A stretch of DNA of 64,000 bases from Bradyrhizobium algeriense (GTDB lineage: Bacteria > Pseudomonadota > Alphaproteobacteria > Rhizobiales > Xanthobacteraceae). The notes below the pieces were generated by a model. The model made no database searches. It saw nothing but the letters and a program-made list of their open reading frames with translations, and was not told the DNA's origin. Below, one piece after another: positions 45,075 through 52,818 of the stretch. The position numbers were made by a program, and so were the translations under genes. The stretch's first letter is position 1; every line of letters starts with the position of its first letter. The stretch is taken from the NCBI RefSeq assembly GCF_036924595.1, contig NZ_JAZHRV010000001.1:930001-994000 (forward strand), given 5' to 3'.

Positions 45075-45824
45075 ATGGCGCGAACGCCCGTGCTGGCGGC
45101 GGGAGGCATTGTGCTGCGACCGGCGGAGACGCCGCTGGTCGCCGTGGTGCGCCTGCGCAAACGCAATGAATGGGTGCTGCCCAAGGGCAAGCTCGACGAC
45201 GGCGAGACGCCGCGCGCCGCCGCCGAACGCGAGGTGATGGAAGAAACCGGGCACGATGTTTCCGTGCACGAGTTTCTGGGCACGCTGGTCTATGAGACCA
45301 GCGGCGGGTCGAAGGTCGTGCACTACTGGCGCATGGAAGCGCGCGGCGGCGCGGTTCATGAGCTGATGCGTGACGTGAAGGCCGTGGACTGGCTGCCGCT
45401 TGCGGACGCCGTCGACCGGCTCTCCCGCGATTACGAGCGCGCGTTTCTTGAAAATGTAGGCCCGATTGCACTCTCCGCGGCGGCGCATGCCGCGACCACC
45501 CGGAAAGCACGGGCCAGACAACCGGCGCCGGAAAAGCGCCGGACGCGGCGAGCCGACGTCACAGCGCCTCCCGCAGTCACTGCTACGCCTGCTTCGTCCC
45601 CAACCGATCAGCCCTTGCCGCAGCTTGCGCAGCAAGAGGATGTGACTGACGTGATCGATGCGACCGCGGGTGCATCCGTCGAGGAAGCGCAGCCGGCCGT
45701 CACGCCGTCATTTGCGCCAGAGATAGAGCCGGTAGCCGTCGAACCGGCCGAGATGCAGAGGCGAGAGCAGCCGGGCAGAAACCTGCTTCAGCGCGTACGG
45801 GACTGGCTGCGGGGCGCGGCCTGA
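45075..45824 (+). CDS. Nudix hydrolase with long C-terminal tail
   Basis: A 249-residue protein. Residues 1-140 are a Nudix domain with the full box GKLDDGETPRAAAEREVMEE (then TGHD), matching GX5EX7REUXEEXGU. Residues about 145-249 are an Ala/Pro/Arg-rich low-complexity extension that ends with a possible amphipathic helix (NLLQRVRDWLRGAA). Nudix enzymes hydrolyse nucleoside diphosphates linked to another moiety; the substrate is unknown. GGAAGAGAG precedes the ATG at 45075. The tail may tether it to a partner or membrane. Confidence 0.88.
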   Translation: MARTPVLAAGGIVLRPAETPLVAVVRLRKRNEWVLPKGKLDDGETPRAAAEREVMEETGHDVSVHEFLGTLVYETSGGSKVVHYWRMEARGGAVHELMRDVKAVDWLPLADAVDRLSRDYERAFLENVGPIALSAAAHAATTRKARARQPAPEKRRTRRADVTAPPAVTATPASSPTDQPLPQLAQQEDVTDVIDATAGASVEEAQPAVTPSFAPEIEPVAVEPAEMQRREQPGRNLLQRVRDWLRGAA

Positions 45825-45840
45825 TCCCATCTTCTGCGCA

Positions 45841-47379
45841 CTACCGCAATTCCTTTGGCAGCGGCTTGCTTCGTTGCGGCGCGGTGGCTGGCCGCCTCGG
45901 CGCGGCGGGCAGTCCCGGGCGCTGTATGGCGGGCGCGCCCTGAACGCCGGGCGCGCGCTGCAGTCCGGGCACGCCGTACCGGTTAGGCAATCCCGGCCGC
46001 CCCTGTGGTGCGGATTGCGCAGGCGCTGAGGGCTGTTGCGGTTGGCCTGCGCGCGGTGGCAGGCCGGGTTGCGGTGGCAGATCGGATCGTGACGGCTGTC
46101 CCGCACGCGGCGGCACTCCGGGCTGTGCCGGCAGACCGGGGCGTGACGGTTGTCCGGCCCGCGGCGGCGTGCTGGGTTGATTGGGTGAGCCTGGCTGCTG
46201 TTGTCCCTGGCGGTTCGGCGCGCCTGGCTGTTGCTGCTGACCGGGCCGGTTCAATTGACCCGGCTGTTGCGGCTGTCCAGGACGATTGAGCCGATCAGGC
46301 TGCTGTCCTTGGTTCTGTCCCTGGTTCTGTCCTTGGCGGTTCGGTACGGCCGGCAGCGGCGGCTGACCGGGTTGCCCCGGCAGGCCGTTCTGTCGCGGCT
46401 GGCCGGGACGGTTCAACTGACCGGGCTGCTGTTGTTGTCCGGGCCTGACTTGTCCAGGCAGGCCATTCTGCCGCTGCTGGCCAGGCTGGAATTGCCGGAT
46501 CGGCCGGTTCGGATTGACGAAGGTGGGATTGGCGCGGCGGAATTCGCGCTGCTGGAACACGACCTGCCGGCCGACATTCTGCACCGAGTGAAGCTGACGC
46601 ACAAAGCCCTGGTCGCGCAGCATCACCGCTTGCGGAATCGCCAGCGGCACCGCTGCGAAGCGCACGCCGCCGCTACCTGGCCGGATGGTGAAGCCGCTCG
46701 CGCCTTGCGTGAGAAAGCCGAGCCGCGCGCCGGCGCGGTCGTTGACCTCGATGCGGCCGACGCGCCCGTCGGCGTCGGGATAAAGCTTGACCGCGACGTT
46801 GTTCGGATTGTTGGCGGCAGCGCCCTCCGGCACTTCGACGAGGCCGGTGGTGCCGCGAATGCCCAGCGTTGCCGTCGGCGTCGTGATCTTCATGTCGCCG
46901 GTTTTTGCCACCGAGGCGGCGACGAATGCGGCGGTGCCCTTGGCGACGTCGAAGATCGCCGCGTTGCTCTTGCCGCCGTCCTCATAGACGTAATTGTCGA
47001 TGGTGATCTTCGTGCTCGCCTTGAGATTAAAGGTGGTGGCGTCGATGAAGGTGATGCCGAGCGCGGAATTCGCTCCAGTCTGCACCACGTCGTTGAGATA
47101 GATGTCGTCCTTGACCTTGAGCGGCGTGGTCTTGTCGTTGCGGATCACGCTGGCGCTGCCGGTCACGGTGGCGACGTTGCCGACCGGCTCCTCGGGCGCG
47201 TCCGCTGTGGTCGCGTTAGGCGTGGCGGAATCGGTCGTCGCCGGTGCGGCCGGCTGCGAAGGCTCGGTCTGTGCCTGCGCCAGTTGCGTCAGCTCGGGCG
47301 GGCCTGCGAAAACTTCCGTCGCGCCCACCGTCGTGCCGCAGGCCAGCAGCGCAAGCGCGTAGGAAAGTTGGCGCGACAT
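45841..47379 (-). CDS. FecR-domain secreted protein with collagen-like repeat tail
   Basis: A 512-residue secreted protein. The signal peptide is MSRQLSYALALLACGTTVGA. A FecR-type domain follows (about 70-190): VGNVATVTGSASVIRNDKTT, LNDVVQTGANSALGITFIDA, ITTPTATLGIRGTTGLVEV. From about residue 285 to the end it is a Pro/Gln/Gly/Arg repeat region (units such as NRPGQPRQNGLPGQ and PPRAGQPSRPG) of roughly 220 residues. FecR domains in secreted proteins of this type resemble LysM/adhesin-associated modules rather than iron sensors. The tail suggests a wall- or surface-binding role. Confidence 0.75.
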   Translation of the reverse strand: MSRQLSYALALLACGTTVGATEVFAGPPELTQLAQAQTEPSQPAAPATTDSATPNATTADAPEEPVGNVATVTGSASVIRNDKTTPLKVKDDIYLNDVVQTGANSALGITFIDATTFNLKASTKITIDNYVYEDGGKSNAAIFDVAKGTAAFVAASVAKTGDMKITTPTATLGIRGTTGLVEVPEGAAANNPNNVAVKLYPDADGRVGRIEVNDRAGARLGFLTQGASGFTIRPGSGGVRFAAVPLAIPQAVMLRDQGFVRQLHSVQNVGRQVVFQQREFRRANPTFVNPNRPIRQFQPGQQRQNGLPGQVRPGQQQQPGQLNRPGQPRQNGLPGQPGQPPLPAVPNRQGQNQGQNQGQQPDRLNRPGQPQQPGQLNRPGQQQQPGAPNRQGQQQPGSPNQPSTPPRAGQPSRPGLPAQPGVPPRAGQPSRSDLPPQPGLPPRAGQPQQPSAPAQSAPQGRPGLPNRYGVPGLQRAPGVQGAPAIQRPGLPAAPRRPATAPQRSKPLPKELR

Positions 47380-47488
47380 CGGGATTCCGTTCACGGGGGA
47401 GGCAGTAGGCGGGGCTCTGATTTCAGCGCCGTTAGCCTGAATGCGGGATGAACGCCGCGTTTGTTGTCACGGGAGGCCGAAACGAGAA

Positions 47489-47524
47489 AGCGCCACGTCC
47501 GGGATATACCGGTGACATGGCGCT
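47489..47524 (-). terminator. Terminator-like hairpin
   Basis: On the minus strand AGCGCCA pairs with TGGCGCT with an inner CACCGG/CCGGACG partial stem, followed by TTTCTCG. It lies 22 bases after the stop of the cysteine-rich protein gene. Confidence 0.55.
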
Positions 47525-47545
47525 ATGACTTTAATAAGGAAATGC

Positions 47546-47869
47546 TCAGCCGCGCTTGTGCGGCGTCAGGTTGAGCGGCCTGGAGGGCTTTGCCGCGGGC
47601 GCGTAGTTCACGGGCGTGGCGGCGGCCGGCGGTGCGTACTGAAAGACGGCCTTGCAGCCGTCGCTGAGCTGCGCGCGCTTCTGGACCATGCAGGTGGTAA
47701 CGCGCTCGACATCGGGGATCTCCGATGAGCAAAGCCGCATCGCATCGCCGGTGCACATCTGCTCCTGTTCCGGCGTGTGGGCCTGGGCAGCCGTGCTCAG
47801 CGCGGCCAGCGCAATGGTGGTCGCGATCAGCATCTTGCAGGCGCGCATGCTCGAAGCGGCGAAGGCCAT
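47546..47869 (-). CDS. Small secreted cysteine-rich-repeat protein
   Basis: A 107-residue protein with a signal peptide (MLIATTIALAALSTAAQAHT, after a short N-terminal extension) and a four-cysteine motif: EQMCTGDAMRLCSSEIPDVE, VTTCMVQKRAQLSDGCKAVF. This is the cysteine-rich repeat seen singly in many Bradyrhizobium exported proteins. The C-terminus is Pro/Ala-rich and basic. AAAGGGA precedes the ATG at 47869. Function is unknown. Confidence 0.75.
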   Translation of the reverse strand: MAFAASSMRACKMLIATTIALAALSTAAQAHTPEQEQMCTGDAMRLCSSEIPDVERVTTCMVQKRAQLSDGCKAVFQYAPPAAATPVNYAPAAKPSRPLNLTPHKRG

Positions 47870-48273
47870 TGAGTGTCCCTTTTTCGGATGGTGTGGCAGC
47901 GGATGCTGCGGTCCGAACTCTCGCGCCGGAGTGGCGCCTCGTTGGAGGAACTACGCGGCGTCGGTTTCGGGAATTTGTCGTCGCAAGCGCAAATGTGTTT
48001 CGTCGCAGGGAGATTTGTTTCGTCGCTGGAGCGCGGTCCCCCCGCATGGCTGCCGGTCGAGCCCGTTTCCACTACTTTTCCGCAACCTCGCCCAACGTTG
48101 GCAATGTCTGTCCGGCACGGATCGGCTATAATCTGATTCTGGCGCGGCCCATGCCTCCCCCCTCCGTCGGGAAAGCATCATTCATGCGGGGCCATTGCGA
48201 TCATCGAACCAACTGTTCGAGCACCAAGCATAAGGAGGGGTTGTGATCATTGCTCGCAATAGGAGGTTCTTCG
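47870..48273. other. Intergenic region between divergent genes
   Basis: No convincing gene. It holds promoters for both flanking genes. A perfect sigma-70 -10 box TATAAT lies at 48127-48132 on the plus strand, with only a weak -35 candidate. CATTGCGATCATCG and TGATCATTGCTCGCAAT near 48190-48260 form a loose inverted repeat. Confidence 0.5.
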
Positions 48274-48987
48274 ATGAAGCTTTCTGCGCCCCTTTATCAC
48301 TTGAAGCGTAAGGCCAAACTTCTATCCCGTGCAGAAAATATCCCGCTGCACGAGGCGCTCGACCGCGTTGCCAGGCAAGAGGGTTTTAGCGGCTGGAGTT
48401 TGCTCGCAGCCAAGGTGACTGCCACCGCACCCACCGAAAAACTGTTTGCGCGGCTGGCTCCCGGCGACCTGGTGCTGGTGGGTGCGCGCCCGGGCCAGGG
48501 CAAGACCCTGATGAGCCTTGAACTCGCCGTGCAGGCCATGAAGTCCGGCAGTCGAGGCGTGTTCTTCACGCTGGAGTACACGGAAAAGGACATGCTGGAT
48601 CGTTTCCGTGCCATCGGCGTGGCGCGCGAGGATTTTGCCGGCCTGTTTGAATTCGACAGCTCCGACGAAATAAGTTCGGATTACATCGTCAAGCGGTTGG
48701 CAGGCGCGCCTCGCGGCACCCTGGTGGTCGTTGACTATCTGCAGCTGCTCGACCAGAAGCGCGAGAATCCGGAATTGATGGTTCAGGTTCGCACCCTGCA
48801 GTCGTTCGCTCGCGATCGAGGGCTGATCTTCGTCTTTATCTCCCAGATCGATCGCTCATACGATCCGTTGAAGAAACCATGCCCTGATCTGGAAGATGTC
48901 AGATTGCCGAATCCGCTGGATCTGAGCCTCTTCACCAAGACATGTTTTCTGAACAACGGCGAGGTTCAGTTCCGGGCGGCAAGCTAG
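48274..48987 (+). CDS. DnaB-like RecA-fold ATPase
   Basis: A 237-residue protein consisting almost only of a replicative-helicase C-terminal ATPase core. Walker A is GARPGQGKT (about 70-78), then the DnaB-like FFTLEYTEKDMLDRF, and Walker B is TLVVVDYLQLLDQ (149-161). FVFISQIDRSYD is the sensor-like strand. It lacks DnaB's N-terminal domain and linker helix and is half its size. The first 45 residues form a helical region (AENIPLHEALDRVARQEGFS). AGGAGG precedes the ATG at 48274. It may regulate or load something by itself, or be a phage-derived remnant; neither is shown. Confidence 0.78.
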   Translation: MKLSAPLYHLKRKAKLLSRAENIPLHEALDRVARQEGFSGWSLLAAKVTATAPTEKLFARLAPGDLVLVGARPGQGKTLMSLELAVQAMKSGSRGVFFTLEYTEKDMLDRFRAIGVAREDFAGLFEFDSSDEISSDYIVKRLAGAPRGTLVVVDYLQLLDQKRENPELMVQVRTLQSFARDRGLIFVFISQIDRSYDPLKKPCPDLEDVRLPNPLDLSLFTKTCFLNNGEVQFRAAS

Positions 48988-49322
48988 GCCGCGGACTCGT
49001 TAGCGCGAAGCCATAGTCGTATCGACGCAAGCTGCATGGCCATGCTCCTCGGCTGAGTTACAGAGCACGAGAAGCATGCGTCAGCGGGCAGGCATTGGAA
49101 TCAGGTCGGTATTCGGGCCGACTCGGACATGCCTTGATCTAGATCAACCGGGAAATGTGCCACTCCGTTTCCGTACGCCTCAGCATCCGTCAAAGGACCT
49201 TACTGAAAAACGCTCAACAAGCCATGTCGGCTTCGGCGCGCTAGCAAGTAGAACGAGCAGGAGAGTGGCGGCGCGCATGGTCTAGTCGATCCGACGTTTT
49301 CTACTGGACGGAAGGAGAAACC
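48988..49322. other. Regulatory region with FixK box
   Basis: No gene is supported before 49323. A FixK-type box sits in the middle and is listed separately. The 175 bases between the box and the small gene would be a long 5' untranslated leader if transcription starts about 41 bases after the box centre. Confidence 0.55.
49134..49147 (+). promoter_or_regulatory. FixK/FNR-type binding site
   Basis: TTGATCTAGATCAA is a perfect palindrome matching the TTGAT-N4-ATCAA consensus of FNR, Anr and rhizobial FixK proteins. These activate genes under low oxygen. The nearest downstream gene on the plus strand encodes the 32-residue peptide at 49323. Confidence 0.75.
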
Positions 49323-49421
49323 ATGAAGACAGCTATGGATTCCAAGTACCGCAGGGAGATTTCCTCCGTACCGTTGCTGGATATGAAGAATCCGCCACGA
49401 GTCGAACCCGGCGGCGGCTAG
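49323..49421 (+). CDS. 32-residue peptide gene
   Basis: An ATG with a strong GGAAGGAG box six to seven bases upstream opens a 32-codon frame: MKTAMDSKYRREISSVPLLD, then MKNPPRVEPGGG and a stop. The peptide is polar with a Pro/Gly end and no transmembrane segment or signal. It is too short for usual gene finders. A FixK box 180 bases upstream and a hairpin after it suggest a real transcription unit controlled by oxygen. Function is unknown. A precursor-type role cannot be judged since no modifying enzyme is next to it. Confidence 0.55.
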   Translation: MKTAMDSKYRREISSVPLLDMKNPPRVEPGGG

Positions 49422-49490
49422 TCGCGGCGGGCGGGTCGAGCGGGGCGTGCGCAGTTGCACGTCCCGCTGTCATTAAAGAAAGGACATCCC

Positions 49491-49874
49491 ATGCACCCAG
49501 TAATCATGGCAATTGCGGTAAGCACTCAATTGGCGAGTACTCAATTGTTGACGCCCATTTCCGATGCCATCCCAAAACTCAACGTCGAAGCTACCTGCAG
49601 AGGATCGGTAGAAGCCGATAAAGCGATGGGTTTGGCCTTACCTCAAGGTTTCGACAAGTGCATGAGCGATGAGCATTCAGCGCGACAACAATTGGACCCG
49701 ATTTGGTCTTCGTATTCCCCGGCTGTCAGAGCCCAGTGTGAGGGAGAGGCGACGGTTGCCGGCGAAGCGAGTTATGTCGATCTCTTGACCTGTCTTCAAA
49801 TGAATGATGGATCAGTGACGACCTCGGCAAGTGCTTTGAAGGGCGCGAGCCGAAAGAAAAGGGCCCCAAACTAA
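49491..49874 (+). CDS. Small cysteine-containing exported protein
   Basis: A 127-residue protein starting MHPVIMAIAVSTQLASTQLL, a weak signal-like segment. Four cysteines are spaced as CRGSVEA, DKCMSDE, AQCEGEA and LLTCLQM, enough for two disulfides. The pattern occurs in many Bradyrhizobium hypothetical proteins. AAAGAAAGGA precedes the ATG at 49491. It follows the 32-residue peptide gene by 69 bases and may share its FixK-linked promoter. Confidence 0.65.
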   Translation: MHPVIMAIAVSTQLASTQLLTPISDAIPKLNVEATCRGSVEADKAMGLALPQGFDKCMSDEHSARQQLDPIWSSYSPAVRAQCEGEATVAGEASYVDLLTCLQMNDGSVTTSASALKGASRKKRAPN

Positions 49875-50072
49875 CCCGTATTATTGCCGCAACGCCGAAA
49901 CGCCGGTCTTGTTGGGAGATAGCTGAGCGTGGCCGAGCCTTCAGATCGGCGCCTCCACCAGTAAGTTCGTTGGCAGGGCACTGAACTTGCGGCGCCCCGG
50001 CGATCTTGCCGTCGCCAGCGCAGGCGGTGCGATCGCCGCGCAAATTCTTGCATCACATTTGGGAGCTCAATG

Positions 50073-50522
50073 ATGAAGTGTACCAAATCGACGAAAGAGA
50101 AGCGAAACGCTGCCATTAGAAATGGCCTAATCGCACTTGCTGGCATGGGTGCGGCGTTCGGCAGCGGTGCACTGGCGCAGACACCGCCGGTCGCGCCCAC
50201 CGGCTCGGCAGTACCGGCATTTGGCGTACTGGTTGGCCGGTGGGCGCGAACCGAAGGCCCATATGTAATCAACATCAGTGGGGTTGATGAAAACGGCAAG
50301 CTTGACGCCAGTTATGCCAATCCGAGGCCGCTACCTTTTCACACTGCAGAAGTTACCCGCGACGGAAACGCGCTCAAGCTATTCTTTGAATTACGCGCTG
50401 CCGGTTACGGCGGCTCCACTTACACACTCAAATATGATGCCGCGAGCGACAGTCTGAGAGGCGTCTACGACCAAGTTGTCGTAATGCAAAAGTTCGACGT
50501 GGTTTTTAATCGTACGAAGTGA
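50073..50522 (+). CDS. Secreted hypothetical protein, 149 residues
   Basis: The N-terminus is a basic region and a hydrophobic segment (AAIRNGLIALAGMGAAFGSG) ending ALAQ, a signal peptide, possibly Tat-like though without a twin-arginine pair. The mature part is a small beta-barrel-like domain: VGRWARTEGPYVINISGVDE, LDASYANPRPL, LRGVYDQVVVMQKFDVVFNR. It resembles lipocalin-type DUF2147-like folds. Function is unknown. It converges on a terminator shared with the DUF2147 gene. Confidence 0.6.
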   Translation: MKCTKSTKEKRNAAIRNGLIALAGMGAAFGSGALAQTPPVAPTGSAVPAFGVLVGRWARTEGPYVINISGVDENGKLDASYANPRPLPFHTAEVTRDGNALKLFFELRAAGYGGSTYTLKYDAASDSLRGVYDQVVVMQKFDVVFNRTK

Positions 50523-50557
50523 CGGTACCCGGCGTAATTTGACGATGCGCATAAAGA

Positions 50558-50583
50558 AGGCCCTGTGGCGAACCACAGGGCCT
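50558..50583 (-). terminator. Rho-independent terminator
   Basis: AGGCCCTGTGG pairs perfectly with CCACAGGGCCT around CGAA. On the minus strand it is followed by TCTTTAT, so it mainly serves the DUF2147 gene. On the plus strand it lies 36 bases after the preceding stop. Confidence 0.75.
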
Positions 50584-50604
50584 CAAGTCTCGGGGAGAAA
50601 GTAA

Positions 50605-51336
50605 TCAGCTCACGCGTTTCCAGGTCTGGCCGCCGCAGAACATGCCGCCGAAGGCGCAGCCCTGGACCTTGAGCGTATTGCTGCTCTTCAGCGCGATCGT
50701 CGAGTCGTAGTTGCGGTCGCTGTCGGGATCATTAATTCGGCCGGTCCACTTGCTGCCCTGCGGCTTCATGTTGATCAGGATCCTTGCGCCGGTGTTGACG
50801 GAATAGCCGCACAGATTGGCGCCGCATTCCTCGATGCGCACGTTGCCCTTGTTCTCTTCCGTCGCCCAGATGCCGATCGGCGAGTTTGGATCGGTCGCGG
50901 CGGTTGCGGCCACCGGGGCCGGCTGGGGCGCGGGCGCGGTAGCGATCGGCGCGGGCGGCGGAGGCGGAGCGGGCGGTGCAGCTTCGGTCCGTGCCGGTGT
51001 CGCGGCCGCAACGGTCGTTGGAGCGGGCGCGGGCGTGACCGCAGTCACGGCGGGAGCGGGGGGCTGCGGCGCGGCGGCCTGGGCCGGAGCGGGTGCCGCC
51101 GGCGCGGTCGCCACGGCGTCATCGTCGTCCTTGCGCTTGGAGCCCATGCCCTTGAGATCGACATTGCCGAGCGTGCCGTTATAGCCGGGCGCGGTGATCT
51201 TGACGCAGGAGATGGCGTTGCAGTTGCGCGGCGCTTCAACGCGAACGCGCTCGCCGTTGATCTGGAGCGTAATTCCGCCGGCATGCGCCGAGGTGGTGGC
51301 CATCAACAATGCGGCGAGTATGTAGAGCTTCTTCAT
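50605..51336 (-). CDS. DUF2147 secreted protein, copy 1
   Basis: A 243-residue protein. The signal peptide is MKKLYILAALLMATTSAHAG. A short N-terminal module with two cysteines (VEAPRNCNAISCVKITAPGY) is followed by an 80-residue Ala/Pro linker. The C-terminal DUF2147 domain follows: SPIGIWATEENKGNVRIEEC, GARILINMKPQGSKWTGRIN, NTLKVQGCAFGGMFCGGQTW. DUF2147 proteins are exported small beta-barrels of unknown function. It is divergent from a paralogue with the same architecture. Confidence 0.85.
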   Translation of the reverse strand: MKKLYILAALLMATTSAHAGGITLQINGERVRVEAPRNCNAISCVKITAPGYNGTLGNVDLKGMGSKRKDDDDAVATAPAAPAPAQAAAPQPPAPAVTAVTPAPAPTTVAAATPARTEAAPPAPPPPPAPIATAPAPQPAPVAATAATDPNSPIGIWATEENKGNVRIEECGANLCGYSVNTGARILINMKPQGSKWTGRINDPDSDRNYDSTIALKSSNTLKVQGCAFGGMFCGGQTWKRVS

Positions 51337-51544
51337 GACAGGCTCCTGAGCGGCTTGTGAGCGCGTGGCGGTGAATGTGCGCGGACCCTATGCGGCGCGA
51401 GGGAGGCGTTCTGTGATGTACGTCACAAGACGCCTCGGGAGCGCCACAGCCGGAAGCACCGCGACGGCGCGGCTCGGTGATTCAAATCACATCCAGTCAA
51501 GGCTCCCGCGGCTAGTTTTCCGCGTCACCTGCGGGGAGGCTTCG

Positions 51545-52429
51545 ATGAAACGATTTTGTTTTCTCGCCGTGCTGATCACGCTCAGTTCTTCGGCCTATGC
51601 CGCCGGGATTTCATTCAACGTCGGCCGCCATCGGGTGCAGATCGAATCCTCCAGGCATTGCCGTTCGGTCTCGTGTGCCAGGATGTCGATCTCCAGAAAC
51701 CTCGACTGGCGCCGCAAGCGTGACCGCTACGACGATGAGCGCGACGCGGCCGTACCGGCGAAGCCGGTGCCGTCCGCGCCGCAGACGGTCGCGCCAACTG
51801 CGCCGCAGACGATTTCGCCGCCCGCACCGCCGGCGATCACGGCGCCGGCCAAGACCATCGTTGCCGTGCCGCCGCCGGCCGTTTACACGGTGGCCGCATC
51901 GAGAGGCCAGATCGTCGATGCGCCTCCGCCACCTCCGCCGCCAGCACCGCCACCCGTTCAACAGGTTTCGATTCCGGTGCCGCCGCCCCCGCAGGCCGCG
52001 CAACCGGTCGAGACCGCGCAGCCTGCGCCGCAGGTCGAGCGCGTCGCGCATCGGGCCGAGGAAGAGCCGTCTGATTCTCCTGATTCTCCGATCGGCGATT
52101 GGCAGACCGAAGGCAAGGGAACGGTGCGGATCGCCAAGTGCGGCAATGCGCTGTGCGGCTTTGTGCTCGGTTCATCGAACGAGAAGGGCGAAGCGATCCT
52201 GATCAACATGAAGCCGAAAACGGACAGGCAATGGACCGGGGGCGTATACAGCCAGGGTTCTGGCGAGACCTATTACGGCACGATATCGATGAAGGGGACC
52301 AACACGCTGCGCGTCGAAGCCTGCGCGCTTGGCCGCTTCTACTGCTCCGGCAACAATTGGAGCCGCATCACGCGCCGCGCCGACAGCCTGGTGACGTCAT
52401 GGCAGACATTGTCCGGGCAGCGCTCTTAG
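51545..52429 (+). CDS. DUF2147 secreted protein, copy 2
   Basis: A 294-residue protein with the same plan as its divergent neighbour: signal peptide MKRFCFLAVLITLSSSAYAA, cysteine module (IESSRHCRSVSCARMSIS), a long Pro/Ala linker, and a DUF2147 domain (SPIGDWQTEGKGTVRIAKC, AILINMKPKTDRQWTGGVY, NTLRVEACALGRFYCSGNNW). GGGGAGG precedes the ATG at 51545. The two genes share a 208-bp promoter region and look like an inverted duplication. Confidence 0.85.
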   Translation: MKRFCFLAVLITLSSSAYAAGISFNVGRHRVQIESSRHCRSVSCARMSISRNLDWRRKRDRYDDERDAAVPAKPVPSAPQTVAPTAPQTISPPAPPAITAPAKTIVAVPPPAVYTVAASRGQIVDAPPPPPPPAPPPVQQVSIPVPPPPQAAQPVETAQPAPQVERVAHRAEEEPSDSPDSPIGDWQTEGKGTVRIAKCGNALCGFVLGSSNEKGEAILINMKPKTDRQWTGGVYSQGSGETYYGTISMKGTNTLRVEACALGRFYCSGNNWSRITRRADSLVTSWQTLSGQRS

Positions 52430-52474
52430 AGCCTTCATCAATTCTTCGCTCTTGACGCTAAGTCAGCTCACGAA

Positions 52475-52503
52475 AACGCCCGATGACATGGTCACCGGGC
52501 GTT
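52475..52503. terminator. Terminator-like hairpin
   Basis: AACGCCCG pairs with CGGGCGTT across a 13-base loop. On the minus strand it is followed by TTCG, and it lies 24 bases after the stop of the small membrane peptide gene. Confidence 0.5.
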
Positions 52504-52527
52504 CAGGTCCATCTCTGGACGAGAATT

Positions 52528-52623
52528 CTAGAACACGCCAAGCACAATCGCGCCGACGAAGGCGAGTGCAAGATACGCAGTGACAACGCTAAGTCTGCTC
52601 ACGAGAGGACTTGCGAAATCCAT
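52528..52623 (-). CDS. 31-residue single-pass membrane peptide
   Basis: An ATG at 52623, with AGGGAG upstream, encodes MDFASPLVSRLSVVTAYLAL followed by AFVGAIVLGVF. One hydrophobic helix covers residues 12-30 and the N-terminus is short and polar. Such mini-membrane proteins are often missed by gene finders. I have a memory of similar short peptides annotated in Bradyrhizobium but cannot name one. It is flanked by a terminator-like hairpin. Confidence 0.5.
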   Translation of the reverse strand: MDFASPLVSRLSVVTAYLALAFVGAIVLGVF

Positions 52624-52818
52624 TGGGGACAGCTCCCTGGGTTCACGTCGTGCCCGCACATAACACTTTAGGCTAGCAAAGCGTTCCCGGTCCAAAAAGT
52701 CAGCGTTGCTGTCCCTCCATCGGCTCTCCACAGGCGGCAGCTCCCGGAAACATGGTAAAAAATTCGTAAAATCAACATGTTGAAGAGTCTTTAAATAAAT
52801 TAGTTGAACGTGCGGGCG

